Source: Cricetomys ansorgei (lineage: Eukaryota > Chordata > Mammalia > Rodentia > Nesomyidae). Taken from it: a stretch of 64,000 bases of DNA. Location: contig JAMJFZ010001816.1 in the NCBI GenBank assembly GCA_026225945.1, forward strand, positions 2,023,501 through 2,087,500, read 5' to 3'. The translations under genes were made by a program, and so were the position numbers. Positions 37,043 through 49,515 of this stretch are shown piece after piece (positions within the stretch are counted from its first letter, which is position 1; every line of letters begins with the position of its first letter). The notes under the pieces are model-generated. The model saw only the letters and a program-made list of their open reading frames with translations, did no database searches and was not told the DNA's origin.

Positions 37043-37199
37043 AATGTTTGTCTGTTTGTTTGAGAGAGAACCTTGTTATACATCCCTAGATGATGTAGAA
37101 CTTGCTATGTAGATAAGTCTGGCCTCCAATTTATGATGACCCTCCTGTCTTTACATCTCTGGGTGTTTAAATTATAGGCATTGTCCACCATGCCTAGTT
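37043..37199 (-). mobile_element. Old B1-like SINE, antisense
   Basis: 'gtttgtttgagagagaacct', 'gaacttgctatgtagataag', 'tctggcctccaatttatgat', 'aaattataggcattgtccac' and 'accatgcctagtt' follow antisense B1. Confidence 0.7.
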
Positions 37200-37753
37200 C
37201 ATAAACTAAGGTTTTGATATGAGTGTTTTTGACACATAAAGCATATGCTTCTTAGGAATCCAATGTCATTAAGTTCAGAAATGGAAACGCTCTAAAAATA
37301 CTTTGTTTTGTTTTTTTCTTTCTGTGAGGCCAAGATGAAGCTGGGAGAGCATTATTATGGTGGACTACTAAGAAAATCTGTCTAGTAAGGGTGCCAATCT
37401 TTGGGAGTATCAATCCTTGAGAAATACAGATTTTTATCTCCCTCCTTCCTCAAGCCACATTTTGTCTCCTAACAATACAGCAAGATGACTCATTAAACCC
37501 ACTTCCAAAAGGAGACCAAAATTAGATAAGGGGACTGACAGATTCCTTTTGGATCAAAAAGCTCCAGTGCTCAAGTCCCTCTCCTAATTCATATGTTGCC
37601 GTGATTTCTAGAGAAGTTGTTTTCTTAATTTTAATTCAGTTTCTCTTTAAAATATATTTAATATTTGAGATATTCTGTACCAAGAGAGTTTCTCTGAAGA
37701 GTCAAGATACCATACTTCCACAATGGAAGTATCTAGAGCATGAAGTTTTTGTT

Positions 37754-37755
<2 letters not shown>

Positions 37756-37792
<37 letters not shown>
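37756..37792. repeat. Poly(T) run of 37
   Basis: Thirty-seven uninterrupted T. This resembles the poly(A) tail of a minus-strand insertion, but the sequence to its right matches no recognised young element. Confidence 0.95.
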
Positions 37793-37798
<6 letters not shown>

Positions 37799-37929
37799 GT
37801 CTGCCTGAAGTGCACTAATCCCTCCTTCTCAATAAACTCGTTTGTCTTCCTGTATTATTTATGCATCAATGGTGCTACCCCGGGCCTTTAGACACATGAG
37901 GATTTTATAGAAAACAACATTGCTTTCTT

Positions 37930-38450
37930 CTCACCATATTACCACACTGATTTTTCAGCACTTACCTCGCTTGAACTTTCCCAACCTCTACTTTCTAACC
38001 ATACCACCATTGCCTTGATTTAAGCATCTTAATGTTTCTCCTCCGGACCATTAATAATTAATAAATAATAACCGTATTTCATACCACAGGGAACCTATTC
38101 TCCGTGTGTGGGCACAGCAATATTGTGACATCCACATCCAGCCATTCACTTGTCATAATGTTCATGACTCTTCTTCCAATAGAGCACTATCCATGCAACT
38201 TAAGCTTGAACATCATTCCTAATCTAGCCGTGGACTTGTGTGCCTCTACTTTTTGGTCCTTCCTCTTCATTCTCTTCTTTCTGCCTAGAATGCCCTTGCC
38301 TAGATCCTTATTTCTTAAGCACCCTTTAAGTTCACCCCTGTGTCTCTATTCTCACAACATTCAGTATTCGCCACTGTGTGATTAAAGTGAAACATTTGAT
38401 AATCTCATTGATGGTCTAGGTTGTAGGTCTTTTTATATTTTATACCTCAT
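37930..38450 (+). mobile_element. L2 LINE fragment
   Basis: L2 3' region style: 'gccattcacttgtcataatg', 'tctttctgcctagaatgccc', 'ttaagcaccctttaagttca', 'cccctgtgtctctattctca'. Diverged, with order as in L2. Confidence 0.5.
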
Positions 38451-39660
38451 AAAGCAGCAAAAAACAAAGGTGGTGGCATATCCATTTCATATTTGTGAAA
38501 TAATAATATAGTGAATGAATGCTTTAATTCTTTATTTCCTCTGAGAGATAATGCTAACCAAGATCAGGGATAGTTTCTATTGAAAACAGATGGATAAACA
38601 AAGCAAGTCTGTTTACAACACACAATAAGTGGAAGATACTAAAAACATTTCTTCACATTCAGCAATTCAGCTTTTATTCAATTTGTTTTCCTTGTTTTCC
38701 ATGTTTTGTTTAAATTTAATTACATTAAACTTTCACTGTAAAAAGACACTATCAGATGATGGCACTTATTTTCTGAAAATTACCACCTAGTGTATTTCTG
38801 CAGAAATTATGACTTATATTACCTAATAGAAACATACTTTGAGTTGAGTGCTTTTACATTAATGTTGAATTTAAATTGTTTCACACAGAACAGTGGCAAG
38901 CAATAATACCGTAACATTTCTTTAATGTATTATCACATTCCACTCTAACTCTGATTTCACAAGGCTACTGACAAATATGTAAACAAAAAAGAATATTTAG
39001 AATGATTTTGCATTAAAATGTCAGAACATTTATATTTTTAATAAGGACAATGAGATTAAGCAATAATAAAAATATATGAGGTATTAAAACTAGGATATAG
39101 GTTCAGAGGAATAAAAAAGATAAAAGGTATGTGGAATCCACACACTATAATACAGAGTATTACTATAAAAATAAATAGGAGATAAAAATACCTGTGGATA
39201 TAAAATCAATGATATTAAATAGGCTTACCACATGACCTTCAAGGATGTAATTAAGTCTCACACAAAGATTATTGTTTGCTATATAAATTGCATTACATAT
39301 ATATGTAACTTACAATACAACGGACACACAGAGATACACACATATGTATCCAATATGCCACTTGACACTGTTAAGAAACATATTAGAACATATAACTTCA
39401 TATCATCAAGGTTTCATTAATCAACATGTGTAGGATTACGTCCCCTACTTTTGCATCTGATTTTTTCCAACAGAAAATCTTTATTCTTCCCACATGGATT
39501 TTCTTTATTGCTCCAAGGGTTTCTAATTAAACTGATGATCAACTGATACTGGTTGAATAATTTATGGTATCACTTTCATTTAGATTTTAGATTGCACTCT
39601 TGTTATGTAACCTCATTATTCTTTCAACTTATCATTGCCTACCATTCTTTAAAATGGAGA
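38450..39660. other. Unassigned AT-rich sequence
   Basis: No gene or repeat recognised. The longest frames are under 65 codons. Confidence 0.5.
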
Positions 39661-39663
39661 AAA

Positions 39664-39666
<3 letters not shown>

Positions 39667-39710
<44 letters not shown>

Positions 39711-39912
39711 CACACACACACACATACATATGCATACATACACATATATGTATACATATAAATTTTATTATATGTGTATGTGTTATATTCAATTGGTGTC
39801 AAATATGTGTGTATATATATGTATGAATACATCTATATACATATATATATTGTTTGAATATATAGATGTGTGTATACCAATGTTTTATATAAATATATAT
39901 ATACTATCTATA
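39667..39912. repeat. (TA)n, (CA)n and variable TATA-rich tract
   Basis: Pure (TA)n at 39667-39706, CA units at 39710-39725, then degenerate TATA/TGTATA sequence to ~39912. The open frames here code for Tyr-Ile runs and are artefacts. Confidence 0.95.
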
Positions 39913-39959
39913 TATTATACAATGTATATGCACACAGAAAATTATCCATCTTTTGAATA

Positions 39960-41178
39960 AAATTGTATACTATGATATTTAATTAAATGCTTCAAATTAC
40001 CTCAATAAGATGAAGAAAATTCATCCTTAATAAAGGAAATGTGGTATTAACTCCAGTAGAAGCAATTGCTTAGACAGGTATTTGTGGTATCCTAATGAGA
40101 TCACCCCTTCCTTCTTATGTACATAATTGTAATTGTCAGATGTAAAAAGACAGGATGAAAGGCTTCACAGCACCCTCATTTAAGGAACTTATTGAAATTG
40201 ATATCCATTTACTTACAGGAATTATGTTAACTATATTATAAAAGGGATCACAGAATTATGTTCAGAATTATTTCCAACTGCTTACTCTTAATTGGCTCTA
40301 CATTAGAAATGGAAAATAAAGAGGACAGAAACACCATCCAACATTTTACCAATTAGACCATATTCTATCAGAGAGAATTAAAACCACTCATTTCTTTTAT
40401 GTTTTTTAATCCATTATAAATATTATTACCATTCAGATATTCAGAACCAACAATTCTTTATATTTAAAACTAGAAAGAGAGCTCCTTAAAGCTTGTTTTG
40501 TCAAATCAAAAATGCTAAGTAAATTCTTGCTATAAAAATATGAATTCTTGGGGAAATAGTCTGTATCTGTTTTTCTAACATTTCTAGTATTCTGTGCAAA
40601 ATGTCTGGTAAAATGTCATACTTGAAATGAAATGTTTAACCAAATAATTTAGAAAATTCTTGATCAAGCATTTTAAATGAAATGCTGAATTTATCACATA
40701 CCATCTCAAATTTCCACAGTCTAATTGACATAACATGACCATTGACACACAGAGAAACCAGTACCACTCCATCCTGAAGTAACATAAGCTCTAAGAACTG
40801 CAACATCAGCGTATACACTATCAAGATCATCGATAGTGGCAGTTTTATTGGCATTGTTTTGTAACAGCTCTGGCTCAACCATATAAGAACTTTTATGGCA
40901 ATAAATATTAAAGTGTATTGTTTGTGCACTGTGTTGTTCTTTATTTCAACTGAGGAGAAAACTAAAAGAATTTGAAGCCTAGCAGACAAAGTTTTAAATG
41001 GTTGTGATGAAAATCTAATGAAAGTCATTCCCTGAAACAGTCAGCAACAGTGCTAATACAGCAGATTTTAGAACAGGATTTTAAAGTTCTCAGTGATAAC
41101 AATATCAACTCCTATTTCTTAGCAGGACAAGAAATTTTCTCTACCTCACAGATGACACTGACAAAGAACACCCCCTCC
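39960..41178. other. Unassigned sequence
   Basis: No gene or repeat recognised. A 130-codon minus frame (40636-41028) is hydrophobic and featureless, within chance length for this composition. Confidence 0.45.
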
Positions 41179-41199
41179 TTTTTTTTTTTTTTTTTTTTT
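41179..41199. repeat. Poly(T) run of about 21
   Basis: Uninterrupted T run after 'ccccctcc'. Possible reversed retroposon tail. Confidence 0.9.
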
Positions 41200-41257
41200 A
41201 GAAGTTTCATAATAAGGAACCGCTGGTAAAGTAATTTTATAATTATAATAAAAAATA

Positions 41258-41322
41258 TATGTAGGAATTAAGCAAGACATGGTAGGCAAGCATCTTATCA
41301 CTAAGATATAGCCCCAGCCCTA
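41258..41322 (-). mobile_element. ID/B4 tRNA-derived SINE head, antisense
   Basis: 'acatggtaggcaagcatctt' and 'atcactaagatatagcccca' are the reverse complement of an ID-type head (box A-like 'tatcttagtgataagatgct' on the minus strand). Confidence 0.6.
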
Positions 41323-41419
41323 AGGCCAAATTTTAATAAAATGGAATAATAAACAGGAAGGAAGCTAGGCATAAAATTTTCATCATTTATAAACTTCACA
41401 AACATAAAGTTGAATTTAA

Positions 41420-41420
<1 letters not shown>

Positions 41421-41453
<33 letters not shown>

Positions 41454-41454
41454 G

Positions 41455-41488
<34 letters not shown>
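41421..41488. repeat. (CA)n microsatellite, interrupted
   Basis: Two pure CA runs separated by 'tatgtata'. Confidence 0.95.
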
Positions 41489-41489
<1 letters not shown>

Positions 41490-41494
41490 TACAT

Positions 41495-41620
41495 GTTCTG
41501 GACCTAGTGACTCGTGTTTGCAATTGCATCACTTAAGATGTAGAGGCAGGAGGACTGCCAATAGTCTGAAGCCACCTGGGCTACATACTAAGATGAAGTC
41601 TTTAAAAAGCACTACCCCTG
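41495..41620 (+). mobile_element. Old B1-like SINE
   Basis: 'gatgtagaggcaggaggact', 'gtctgaagccacctgggcta' and 'catactaagatgaagtcttt' match the B1 centre and end; the head is worn. Confidence 0.6.
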
Positions 41621-42351
41621 ATATACAAATCAATTAAAAGTTGTGTATGCCTTTATAAATATACATATATACATAGGTTTTAACATGGTCTTAAAGCATG
41701 CAGAATAGTGTCATATAAGTACAACCGAAAGCATGTAATGAAAAAATGACTCTTCATGGGATTATGGATATCTTTATAAATGATGAAAATTCCCCAAGGA
41801 AGAATAAAGCAAGGGTTATGTCTCAAGCATTTTATTTTTTATATCACATGGTGGTACCCAGATACTCAGTACATACATATACCATCTTATTATTTTGTCT
41901 GAAATAATATCAAAAGTTGGTAATAATAAAAAATGTTTGAGGAAGTTTGGAGGACAGATGGATACAGTGTTTCCATACATTGTTCCAAATCTTTTAATAA
42001 AAATAAGAGCAATTTTTGCCAATGTAGAAACTTTATCTTTTAGGGAAAAAAATGCTTTCATCACTGATCATTCATTTCTCAGTTCTCTCTGCCTTCAACT
42101 CCCACTGTGATCATGAAAGTAGCCCTGTCAAGAACACAACTTGTCTAAGTCCACAGTCAATATGTTGCTTTTATGCATGTTAGTATTTAAGCATTTGAGA
42201 CATTTTTTATTCACGTAAATAGTTTGAACACTGTCTTCTCGGCTGATCATTTCTCTTTACTGGCTCCTCATGTTCTGAACTGCTCTTGGGCTTACACAGC
42301 GCCCGTGGAATGCTTGGATTCAATGGTTAATTATCATTTTGAACCTGTGAT

Positions 42352-42528
42352 GGGGTTGCGGAGGTGGCTCACTGGTAAATGTGCCTGCTGCCAAGTCTGA
42401 CAGCTTGATTTTGACTCTCTGGCTCCATATCATAGAAAGAGAAGTACTTCAGCAAGTTTTCCTTTACTGCTGTATACAAGCCATGACACCCACAAATACA
42501 CACCAAAAAGATGATATGTAATAAACTT
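42352..42528 (+). mobile_element. tRNA-derived SINE (B2/B3 superfamily)
   Basis: Head 'cggaggtggctcactggtaa' and 'gtgcctgctgccaagtctga', then 'cttgattttgactctctggc' where the B box should lie, then 'agccatgacacccacaaata'. Same SINE type as 59.43 kb. Confidence 0.6.
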
Positions 42529-42529
42529 A

Positions 42530-42700
42530 GGATAACTAATTTTATATACCAACTTAACGGGGCAATGGCATGGTCGCTTATCTAAATTTTGCTAATATTG
42601 CTAAATTTATTGCTTCAGGTGCATCTAAAAAGGGGCTTCTGGATGAGGTGAATGTTTGGATCTGTGAATGAAGGAGCAAAGCAGTCTGTTGTCCTCAACT
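42530..42700 (+). mobile_element. Ancient LTR/MaLR-like fragment
   Basis: 'ttatataccaacttaacggg', 'ggggcttctggatgaggtga', 'atgtttggatctgtgaatga' resemble a mammal-wide element with a 'gtcaacttgactgggc' start. Low certainty on family. Confidence 0.35.
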
Positions 42701-43399
42701 ATAGGTTGCATTTACCAGACTCTATCCTACTACCATTTATTTTCACTTAGCTTACAAGATAACATGCTCTTTTGATTTGCCTCTTGCCAAATTGCCTGCT
42801 CTTTTCCAGTTGTCCATATTTGTCATACTTCATCTCCCTAATATTCTTTATGATTGGCTCAGTTTCTTACATTACTGGTCTAGGATACCAAATCCAATCT
42901 TATTGTTTTATGTTATCTGTACTCCCAAAACTTTATATATTGATGTAAATAATTCTCATCTACATCTCCAATCTTGATTTTTCAAATATTAATATATCTT
43001 ACTGCCTTCCAACATGTTGACTTGGGTGAACGTCTAGTAAGCATTTAAATTAATGCACTCATAACTGAGTATGCTACTTCAGTGACCTACAAAGCAGAGA
43101 CTCTCTAATCTGCTTTTCTTGCCATTCTTGTCTCTGTGTAGAAAGCCACTGTCTTCCCAGTGGCTTGGGCCACATCTAGACAACATTGATTTTTCTTTTT
43201 CTTTCTCTGGAACTCTAATTCATCAGCAAGTATACTTCCAAAAATATATTCTGGTCCTGAGTACTTTTTACCTTGTCTCCTCCTCTTCAATTCCAGTTCC
43301 AGACATCAAAATTCATTCCCTGAATACGGGAACAGCCATGTAAATTCTGCACTCATCACTCCTCGGTTTTATGTGTTGAGGACAGTGTTCAATTTCTAA

Positions 43400-43640
43400 A
43401 GTGGAATTAGATCATGACTCTCCCCCACTAATAACCATCTAGCAATTTTCTACTGCATTCAGGATAAAGTTCAGAACCTGTTACAACAATCTTCGCTCCT
43501 GGATCACCCTCTTCCTCTACCCTTTCACCATGTCTTTAAAATCACCTACTGTGTCTCCTCAGTACTTTTGTCATCACTCCTCATTTTGTCTGATCAATTC
43601 CCCTCCCTCAGGAATTCTCACGATGGTCCTGTTTCCACCT
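43400..43640 (+). mobile_element. L2 LINE fragment
   Basis: 'ttctactgcattcaggataa', 'agttcagaacctgttacaac', 'gtgtctcctcagtacttttg' and 'ccctccctcaggaattctca' are in L2 3' region order. Confidence 0.55.
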
Positions 43641-43684
43641 CTCTGATCTTTCTTTCTTGTTGTGTTTTTTTTTAGTTTCTAACT

Positions 43685-44235
43685 ATTCTTTTTAAAAATA
43701 TTGTTTAATTAAGATATAATCACATCACTCTCCCGTTTCTGTTTCCTACTAACTCTCCCATGCCTCCTCCATGCAATGTTTACTACCCTTCCCCTCACTC
43801 CCTCTCAAATTGATGACCTCTTTATTATTATTATTATTGTTACATACATAGATAGAGACAGAGAGAGGAAGGAAAGAAGGAAGGCAGGAAGGAAGGAAGG
43901 ATGGAAAACAGATAGATAACAATTAGACGATAGGTAGGGAGGGAGGGAGGTAAGTAGGTAGACAGACAGACAGATAGATGCACAAATATATAAATACAGA
44001 CTGCTCAGTCCATTTTTGTCATTTATGTGTATGTCATCTCAGTGCTGACTACTTTGTACCTAATAACCAATTAGGGATATCATCCCCAGGAGAGGCAAAT
44101 TCTCCCTCTCTCAATAGTCATTAGTTACCTATAATTCTTTGTCTAGGGGTTGGACCCACTGAGATTTTTTTTCCCTTTTCATTTAGCATATCTATTGATA
44201 TTGTCATTGTTCAGGTCTTATTTAAGCAATAATTT
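43685..44235 (-). mobile_element. Lx-type L1 3' end, antisense
   Basis: Antisense L1 end: 'taattaagatataatcacat', 'cactcccgtttctg'-like C/T-rich block, 'tgatgacctctttattatta', then past the microsatellite 'tcagtgctgactactttgta', 'ataaccaattagggatatca', 'ggggttggacccactgagat'. A GGAA/GATA microsatellite (43855-43985) has grown inside it. Confidence 0.7.
43823..43985. repeat. (TTA)n, (GGAA)n and (GATA)n cluster
   Basis: TTA units at 43823-43838, then GGAA/GGCA units, GATAGATAAC and GGGA/GACA/GATA blocks. Hypervariable-looking region inside an L1 3' UTR. Confidence 0.9.
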
Positions 44236-45179
44236 CTAGGAGACACTGTCTCACAGCAGACTTCCTGATCCTCTGACTCTTAAATTCTTTCCACAACCTG
44301 TTTCAAGATCTAACTTGAAAGCTTCTTTTCTGCCATCTAGTTTCCATGGTACAGAAAATGCTGTGTAAACTGCCAAGGGAGGGAAGCAAACAATAGTCTT
44401 ATCCAACTGTGATATCTATGAACCATAACAATGACTAGCATAGTAGGATGTCCCCAAGGGTGCAGTAGTGGCACTCCTTGCTGGCAGCAACCAACTATCT
44501 AATTGAACTTACAGCCTCCTCAAGAGAAAGGAAATCATGGCAGGTACTAGAGACCTAGACAACTACCTGGGACTGATGTCCCTTAGAACACCTTAGGAGA
44601 GGTGTTTCTGATATCATTTAACTAGAGCAGAGTAATTCCTAACTACATACTAAAATTCATTTTACCCACAGATCAGTGTAGCTCTCACATTTTAAAGAAG
44701 CTTCTCTTTTAAACAAATGTAGATCATTACAAAAAACTACAAATGGACACAATGTAGAGATCAATAGGTCATGGGGAGTCTGGTCCCATCTGTCTATCTA
44801 CAATAGAACTCCAACATCTAAAGTTTAGAATTTTTCAATCATATTTTTCCAGTGAATTTCCATTGCTTAGATCAGTGACACAATGTACTATATAAACATA
44901 TGTTGGCTAACTATGAATAAGCTTGTAAGCTTTCAGGTAAGCAGAGTCCATGCCATTCACTTTGAGGATACTCATTCTCCTTGTAATAGCAAAGATCTTA
45001 GGAAATTACACAGTTTTTAAGAAAAAGATGTTTTTGGACTCTGGTATATGCTGTTGTGGAAACCAGACTGCAAGTTGGTCTTCGGTGTTTTTCATCTTCT
45101 GACATTCAAACCTTTAGGTAGGCACCTTCCCAATGTCTCAGAGATAGTCTGAATATATAGGCAGAATGTGAATAAGTGA

Positions 45180-45400
45180 TATTGTGTGACTTCTAAGGAA
45201 TCACAGGAAATATGGCCACTTACCTTGTATCACTCCCTCAGTGAAAAGCCACTCATCACATCATAGATGCATCTTATATGTAAGGAGATCCATTGTTCAG
45301 GAATAGAAGCCACTGGCCAACAGCCAGCAGCAAGCTGCTAGGTGAACAATGAGCTACATTAGAGGCAGACTCTGCAGCCCCATCAAACTTTTGTATGACT
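45180..45400 (+). mobile_element. MLT1-like MaLR fragment
   Basis: 'aatatggccacttaccttgt', 'gccactggccaacagccagc', 'agcaagctgctaggtgaaca' and 'gactctgcagccccatcaaa' resemble the centre of MLT1-type LTRs. Old and partial. Confidence 0.4.
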
Positions 45401-45424
45401 AGGACATTTTGTATGGCTAGGACA
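45389..45424. repeat. 18-bp tandem duplication
   Basis: Two 18-bp units ('ttttgtatgactaggaca' and 'ttttgtatggctaggaca') differ at one base. Confidence 0.9.
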
Positions 45425-45594
45425 CCTAGCCACAGGATGCCAGGTAAGATGCTGCCTTGGTCCTACCACCAGATGATACCAGATGAGATCTGCTGAAAAT
45501 GCAAATCTGACCATCTTCTCAGTACGCAAAATCATATATGAAAAATCATATGTGAAAACCAAAATTTTGTACATAAAAATGGAAACAAGGATAA

Positions 45595-45705
45595 TACTTA
45601 CATTCCTGGTATTCTAAAGGAAAAGCAGTGAGCATGCATGTAAAGCTCTTAGCATAATGGCTGATACACAGTTATGGCTAAATAAATACTGTTTGTTATT
45701 ATTGA
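45595..45705 (-). mobile_element. MIR SINE fragment, antisense
   Basis: 'catgtaaagctcttagcata', 'atggctgatacacagttatg' and 'gctaaataaatactgtttgt' match the antisense MIR end ('agcgcttagcacagtgcctggc' style). Confidence 0.65.
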
Positions 45706-46069
45706 CATTTCTTTTACTTGTCTCATTTTTATATGTGAACAAGCTTTTAATTTATTAAAACAGATTAGTGGAAACAGTATATTATAAACTCCTAACATTG
45801 CACAATAGCTGATGATTTATATGAGAGAAGTGTTTTCTAAAACCTGTTATCATAAATTGTGAATGGACTTTTTAATACAACCATATTCAGAGAAAAAAAA
45901 TTAGGCTGAAAATTAACCAAAGGCTATGCTATCTAAATTATAATAGGAGATTGTCATCTTAACATTCTGAAAACTAGAGAGGGATGAACCATAGACTTAA
46001 GAAAATATAAGAAAGTGAAAGCAGCAAGAGATTGACTTGAATGTCATTATCTTATTGCCTTTTGGAACT

Positions 46070-46765
46070 AAAAATCTATTGTTTCCCATATAAAGCAGAG
46101 CGCTGAAAACTATTTGGCAGCAAGGTTATTATTTCACATATAATTACATCTCATACAGTGGTGCATTGGCAGACATGTGGTGGCTAAATTGTCCATTTTC
46201 AACTGGAAAAAGAAATGCCCTTCTCTTTTCACTCACATCAGTCAAGAAGATAGCCGCCCACAGGAAGAGATAAAGACTTATTTGACACTAGATCTATAAC
46301 CAATGATTTCAGTTATCACTTGAAATTAGTGAGAATCGTGAAAGAGGTTCAAGACTTTCTGAAGAGCAATTTGGTACCACAGTGAAACAGCAGATGAAAC
46401 AGAAAGGTAAAAAGAGAGAGAGAAAAGAAAAATGCTATTTTTATTCTGAGACTGTGTTTGGATTAAGGGATTTCTAAAATAAGATTTCTCGTAGACGGAT
46501 AACTTCTAAAAGCGTGCATGCATTAATCTACCATTTTTGACAATATGTTAAGCATTTGATTAAATTATCTTCTCTATAAAACAATTAGGCAAATCCCGAG
46601 TCAATGACTATAAGAACCATTACCCAGGGTGCACGGCTAAGAGCACTGTTTATAAAATCCAGATATTAACTCCCAGTATGAAAAGCTGCCATTCTGAATA
46701 TTTATTAAATCATCAAAAGCACTCTGCTAATTGTCATTTTAGATAAATATGGTCTGCAGGTACCT
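46070..46765. other. Candidate conserved non-coding cluster
   Basis: Repeat-free 0.7 kb with retained CpGs ('gcagagcgctgaaaac', 'gatagccgcccacagg', 'ttctcgtagacggataac', 'aaatcccgagtcaatg', 'gggtgcacggctaag') and homeodomain-type words (ATTAATC, ATTAAATTA, CTAATTG). Not coding in any frame. Confidence 0.3.
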
Positions 46766-47234
46766 ATAGCTATGATATCAAATATCCATGCAGATATCTA
46801 TAACTATAATATCAACTATTCATAAGCATGAAACATGGAAAAATGTTGTAATCTCAATTCCTTTTAGAAAAAAGCTCATATCAATATGAAAGAAATAGCT
46901 TGTGTCAACCAAGGCACGCAGGTCAATGTTCTGCAGGAACGTTACTCTAGATGTGTCTCTCCCAGGGATGTGTGGCTGACAGTCCTTTCCAGAGCCTCTT
47001 ACTCCTGACTCCTTAAGAAATATCTTCATTCCAGAATATTCCTGGAGTATGAATGGTCTGAGTACCTGGCTATTTGGTAAAGCTGTCCAGCCTACTGAGA
47101 CCAAATTCACAAAGTGTTGAAAACCTTTTGTTAACAGGAAGGAGAGTGGTGGCTAGCATCCAAATCACATGTGCATTTTTTCCCCACGGCGACACTCCTT
47201 ATTCTTGGCTTTATTATTATTTTTTTACAAAGAT

Positions 47235-47345
47235 TAGCATCAAAAAATTAAATATATTTTAATTAAATATAATTAGATCACTCCCTCCTCCTTTTTTCTC
47301 CCTCCCATCTCTCTCCAATCCCTTCAAATAAATGGCCCATTTTTC
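47235..47345 (-). mobile_element. Lx-type L1 3' end fragment, antisense
   Basis: 'ttaattaaatataattagat', 'cactccctcctccttttttc', 'aaataaatggcccatttttc' and 'ttgattattgttaatgagca' are the reversed L1 terminus, as at 43.7 and 54.5 kb. Confidence 0.7.
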
Positions 47346-47924
47346 TTGATTATTGTTAATGAGCAAACGTCAAAAGAAACTCAAGGAAAATGGAAGAGAC
47401 AACAGGAAAGTGAAAATCATAGCAACAAAAATCACAAGAGAGAAAATGTCTTCCTTGATGATAAAGACAAGGAAATGTACTCATCATCTTCCCATGGTTT
47501 AAAATGTAATCTTCCTCCGTGAACATTATTTGCAAGAACGTAAGCACCTCTGTGTCGAAGTTTGTTACACAAAAACTGGGATTGGGATCAGAAACACATT
47601 CTAATATTGCAAAGTTATTTTGGTCTTATAATCCAAAGTTTAGACACAGATCTATAAAAATCATTAGTGGTTCTGGATAGCATGGGGATTTCCTGTTAGG
47701 GCCACACAGCAAATGCCTTACCACTGGATGCCAAACACCCCTGCTCAGCAAGCATCTTTTCATCACCCGTAACCTAAGTAGCTCAGAGTATCTTCAGTTT
47801 CCAGCACTCTACCTTATCATCTGCTCTTTCTATATGCTAAGGCCTTTCTCGTTTCTTATGTAAAGAATATTAGCAATATTTTCTTTAAGGGATCTCTTTT
47901 TATCATTCCTTTTCTGTTACTTGC

Positions 47925-48400
47925 CCTTCCTATTGCTGTGATCAATTGCTTGCACTAATTGCTTGCCCTTATTACCCTTATTGCTTGCCCTAATGAAAAC
48001 CACTAGAGGGAAAAAAGGGCATGTTTTGGCTCACAGTATGAGTTTAAAATCCATCAGGGTGGAGAAGTCACAGCAGCCGGAATTTTGAGGCAGGTTATCA
48101 CACTGCATCTCTTGCATCCACCAGTCAAGAAGCAAAGCGTCATGAATGCTTCTTCTTGTCTCACTTTCTTCTTTTTATATCAGCAAAAGGTACTGCCTAC
48201 GATGGGTAGATCTTCACACCTCAACTTAATCAAAATACCCCCGCCATGGCCAGAGGCTCTCCCACCATCCAGTTAACAGCTGACATTGACTTTCTATAAA
48301 AACCTTTCCTTCTGGGCAAGAGCATCTAGGCTTGGTCACTTAGGAAGAGGACTGTGCTCTTTACCATCATTTCCCCTTTCCTCTACACCTAACTTTTCTC
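47925..48400 (-). mobile_element. MaLR-type LTR, antisense
   Basis: 'cttcctattgctgtgatcaa' marks the reversed 3' end, followed by 'catgttttggctcacagtat', 'ggtggagaagtcacagcagc', 'tttttatatcagcaaaaggt', 'cgatgggtagatcttcacac'. The order fits an antisense MTE/ORR1-like LTR. A local 'attgcttgccct' microduplication lies at 47945-47990. Confidence 0.55.
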
Positions 48401-48594
48401 CCAGGCACTTCCAGTAATTTTTCCTTCTCCTTTGAGCATGCGGGGTTTCAAACACAGTCACTCACAGTAAACATTTGCTAAACGGTTAACAAATTTGAGG
48501 ACCAAATTCAAATAGAAGCATGCAGGTTTTAGAGTTATCTTTATTTCTAATGCAGTTGGTCTTGCCTCTTATAGTAAGGCTAACCATTGGGTTT

Positions 48595-48712
48595 TTATGC
48601 CCATTTTTCTCATCTAAAAATGGAATTAAAGTGGTAATAACCACACACCTCAAAGAACATTACTAAGTGCATTAACAGGAATATATACACAAATGTGCTT
48701 TGAAAACTGCGA
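48595..48712 (-). mobile_element. MIR SINE fragment, antisense
   Basis: 'tttctcatctaaaaatggaa', 'gtggtaataaccacacacct' and 'acaaatgtgctttgaaaact' match the antisense MIR end. Confidence 0.65.
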
Positions 48713-49515
48713 ATTTTCCACAAATGTTTGTGGCATCTAGCTTGCGCACTGTAAATAAGGCTGATATAGACAACAAATGAGCAGTTTGCAAGAATAGAAA
48801 TTTTGCTACATAAACAAACACACAGAGACACAGGAGAGAGACAGAGAGAAATCTGTAGAATACTATATGTTTTGCATATATATAATTAAAAGGGTTTTTG
48901 TATGCTTTGAAGATTACTAGTATGAATAAGAAATAAAACAAAATTGAATAGACATGACCACCTATTATTATGACCTAAGAATCTGTTTCTAAATATCTGC
49001 CTCTGTGAATCCCATTAAATGTCCGCAAAGAAGTCCTAATCACTATCATAACATGAAACTCCAGATTTAATTCTCAGTTACTGAAAAAGCAAACAATGAG
49101 GTGTATTTGCAACACAAGCCATCTCAGAAGTGTGTGAGTTATGACAAGCACATTAAGATAGCTCTCACACTGCTGAGAGGAATCTACATTGTTTTTCATC
49201 CTGCAGAAGCACCTTCAGTAAGAGAGGCACGTTCCTCCCAGGTGATACTCAGCAGCTGCTCATTTCCTTTCTTTTAATTCTCTTCTCCTGTGTCATGCTA
49301 GGAGCCCGAGAAGGACAAAGCTGGAACACTAAAGACCCCATCATCACATTTATCTGGGTCTCTGAGATCAAAGGAAAGTTAGGGGTGGTGCCCATCCACA
49401 ATTAATCACCGATAGTGATGTCTTTATTGGCCACTGACCTTGCCAGTGAGTTATATGAGTAATAAGAAGGTTCTCTGTTACCCCAATCCCTGTATTCTTG
49501 GAGGAAGGGCATAAA

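Noticed and set aside
40636..41028. 130-codon minus-strand frame as a gene
   Set aside because: Hydrophobic and featureless, chance length, no CpG retention or splice signals.
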